DNA from: Epiperipatus broadwayi
Taxonomy: Eukaryota; Onychophora; Udeonychophora; Euonychophora; Peripatidae
Reading direction: 5' to 3'
Length of the DNA stretch: 64,000 nt
Assembly: GCA_028023455.1 (NCBI GenBank)
Contig: JAQFVV010006272.1
Coordinates: 2,707,127-2,771,126 of the forward strand
The notes beneath the pieces are model-generated. The model was not told where the DNA came from. It saw nothing but the letters and a program-made list of their open reading frames with translations, and made no database searches. Positions within the stretch are counted from its first letter, which is position 1; every line of letters begins with the position of its first letter. Shown in pieces: positions 63,568 through 64,000 of this stretch. Position numbers and translations under genes: made by a program.

Positions 63568-64000
63568 GTTAATTTAAACTAAATATACCAACAAAATACA
63601 TTAATAGTATAAAAGATTGGTACTAAAAAGTCTTTTAAGGTATGAAAAATCTCAGTTTATAAACTCAAATGGCTTTATATTTATTTTTGCTTTTTAGCAA
63701 ATAAAATAGTTCGGTGATCTACAGATTTCCAGCACTAATTATTATTGCAGCATGACTTTATTTCACTCATATAAATATATTTTAAACTCATATTGGGATA
63801 AATTTGTAGTTGCATTTATTAATCAGGATTCAACAATTTTTCATTTACTGTGGATATTTATTAATCTCACAATTAGGTTTTCACATTTCAGGAGAATTTT
63901 TTTACCACAATCAGGTTGTTCAGTTTCATATGATGTACATAGATTAGACATTATAAGCACCATATTTAAGAGGTCAGCTATTTACTGAAGTAGAAATTGT

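Overview
The window is very AT-rich, mostly non-coding nuclear DNA of an animal. Nothing in it is operon-like, and the only host coding segment I can defend is one short exon with consensus splice sites on both sides. Its 45 codons (50547-50683, + strand) match the extracellular N-terminus of a nicotinic acetylcholine receptor (nAChR) subunit, closest in pattern to protostome non-alpha/beta-type subunits. An invertebrate with long introns is the best guess; I cannot name the species. No other nAChR exon was found by eye, so much of the window is probably intron or intergenic DNA around that gene.

The rest is a graveyard of mobile elements. 3.87-6.06 kb holds a heavily decayed LINE (endonuclease and zinc-knuckle remnants). 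tRNA-like SINEs lie at 7.7, 9.1 and 50.8 kb, the first with target-site duplications. A Penelope-like element (PLE) with RT and GIY-YIG remnants lies at 9.25-10.5 kb, and a second PLE fragment at 28.75-29.6 kb. An almost full-length RTE-clade LINE lies on the minus strand at 16.2-19.5 kb, broken by one frameshift and two stops. A hAT element at 41743-43351 has matching terminal inverted repeats, an exact 8-bp target duplication and a decayed transposase tail. Family C, a >1 kb dispersed repeat with a hairpin end, occurs at 24.9, 28.0, 34.3 and 54.3 kb; the last copy splits the right arm of a ~3.2 kb imperfect foldback (51.05-54.29 and 55.74-55.96 kb).

The most interesting signal is a set of hammerhead-ribozyme (HHR) motifs inside two otherwise unrelated dispersed repeat families. 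Family A (21.8-23.1 and 58.56-59.2 kb) and family B (25.6, 37.7-39.4 and 47.2-48.4 kb) are both built of roughly 430-460 bp units, head-to-tail and then inverted. Each unit carries one type I hammerhead: stem I with an internal loop, core CUGANGA, stem II, GAAA, a 2-3 bp stem III with a 2-nt loop, and an NUH cleavage triplet. This architecture recalls retrozymes and the HHRs of PLE pseudo-LTRs. HHR-like cores also sit in a perfect 159-bp palindrome (19552-19710) and in a ~525-bp inverted repeat (44955-45478). With two PLE remnants in the window, a plausible but unproved model is a non-autonomous circular-RNA retroelement system mobilised by PLE or LINE enzymes.

Long (TA)n, (CA)n, (GA)n and (ATT)n/(AAT)n tracts punctuate the window. 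Stretches not listed as features show only AT-rich sequence in which I see no supportable gene.
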